Shown one piece after another: positions 14,533-14,729 of a DNA stretch of 14,729 bases. Position 1 is the first letter of the stretch, and each line of letters opens with the position of its first letter. The DNA lies in the NCBI GenBank assembly GCA_902797005.1, contig CADBRE010000023.1, positions 1 through 14,729 of the forward strand, written 5' to 3'. This DNA is from an uncultured Erysipelotrichaceae bacterium (GTDB lineage Bacteria; Bacillota_I; Bacilli_A; RF39; UBA660). The position numbers and the translations under genes were made by a program. The notes below the pieces were generated by a model. The model saw nothing but the letters and a program-made list of their open reading frames with translations, had not been told where the DNA came from and made no database searches.

Positions 14533-14729
14533 ATGGATTATAGAATTAATAATAAAACACTAGCAATTATTCCAAGTGGTGAGCACAAAAGTAAAGTTTT
14601 AGAGAAAAAGAGGAATTATGAGATTGATACAACTACTTTTAGAGTAATAGAAGACTCATGTGAATACTTTGGTCAAAGCTATGCTTCTAGAGTTAAAGGA
14701 TCATTCAATTATATTAAAGTTAAATATAA
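14533..14729 (+). CDS. ComK-like competence transcription factor (partial, 5' end only)
   Basis: Sixty-five codons run open to the window edge. The first half (YRINNKTLAIIPSGE) and especially RVIEDSCEYFGQSYASR followed by VKG (residues 37-56) align without gaps with the N-terminus of Bacillus ComK, which has SCRFFGSSYAGRKAG at the same place. ComK is the master activator of DNA-uptake genes in Bacilli; related proteins occur in genera with no demonstrated competence. The ATG has AAAGGAGG 9 bases upstream. It follows the dnaN terminator and the tandem TTCGACA repeats. In Bacillus this position holds rlbA (yaaA) and recF. The C-terminal half is not visible, so completeness is unknown. Confidence 0.8.
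   Translation, partial: MDYRINNKTLAIIPSGEHKSKVLEKKRNYEIDTTTFRVIEDSCEYFGQSYASRVKGSFNYIKVKY

Overview
This window is the chromosomal replication origin region of a very AT-rich (roughly 70% A+T by eye), walled, Gram-positive bacterium. The RNA polymerase delta subunit, a Noc-type ParB paralogue and a ComK-like protein together point to class Bacilli, probably a lineage near the Erysipelotrichia/Mollicutes side rather than a classical Bacillus. The species cannot be named from the sequence. The standard genetic code reads every gene through without trouble.

Layout. The origin lies around dnaA: one DnaA-box cluster upstream of dnaA (11539-11679) and one between dnaA and dnaN (13226-13276). Left of it, on the minus strand, run rpmH, rnpA, yidC, jag, then after a terminator mnmE, mnmG, rsmG and noc. 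Next comes a convergent class A penicillin-binding protein gene on the plus strand (2180-4114). Then rpoE (delta), prfA and the start of prmC are again on the minus strand. Right of the origin, on the plus strand, are dnaA, dnaN and the first 65 codons of a comK-like gene cut by the window edge. Every gene except the PBP gene is transcribed away from the origin.

How the genes work together. dnaA, dnaN and the DnaA boxes start and carry out replication. rpmH, rnpA, yidC and jag make ribosomes, mature tRNA, insert membrane proteins and bind RNA. mnmE and mnmG form the complex that modifies tRNA wobble uridine 34, and rsmG methylates 16S rRNA. noc would link chromosome position to division-site choice. 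prfA and prmC are translation termination factor 1 and the methyltransferase that activates it.

Most interesting signals. (1) A perfect 16-bp Noc-binding palindrome (9363-9378) sits just upstream of a strong promoter that heads the mnmE-mnmG-rsmG-noc run. The Noc protein carries three of the four Noc-type DNA-specificity residues, so protein and site match. (2) This Noc cannot have the usual N-terminal membrane-binding helix, because a stop codon abuts its start codon, and it carries an acidic low-complexity linker of about 140 residues. No parA, parB or parS is seen. (3) A comK-like competence regulator lies directly after dnaN, preceded by two perfect Spo0A boxes 10 bp apart. (4) Ribosomal protein bL34 is unusually divergent and short in its core, and PrmC has a shortened N-terminal domain.
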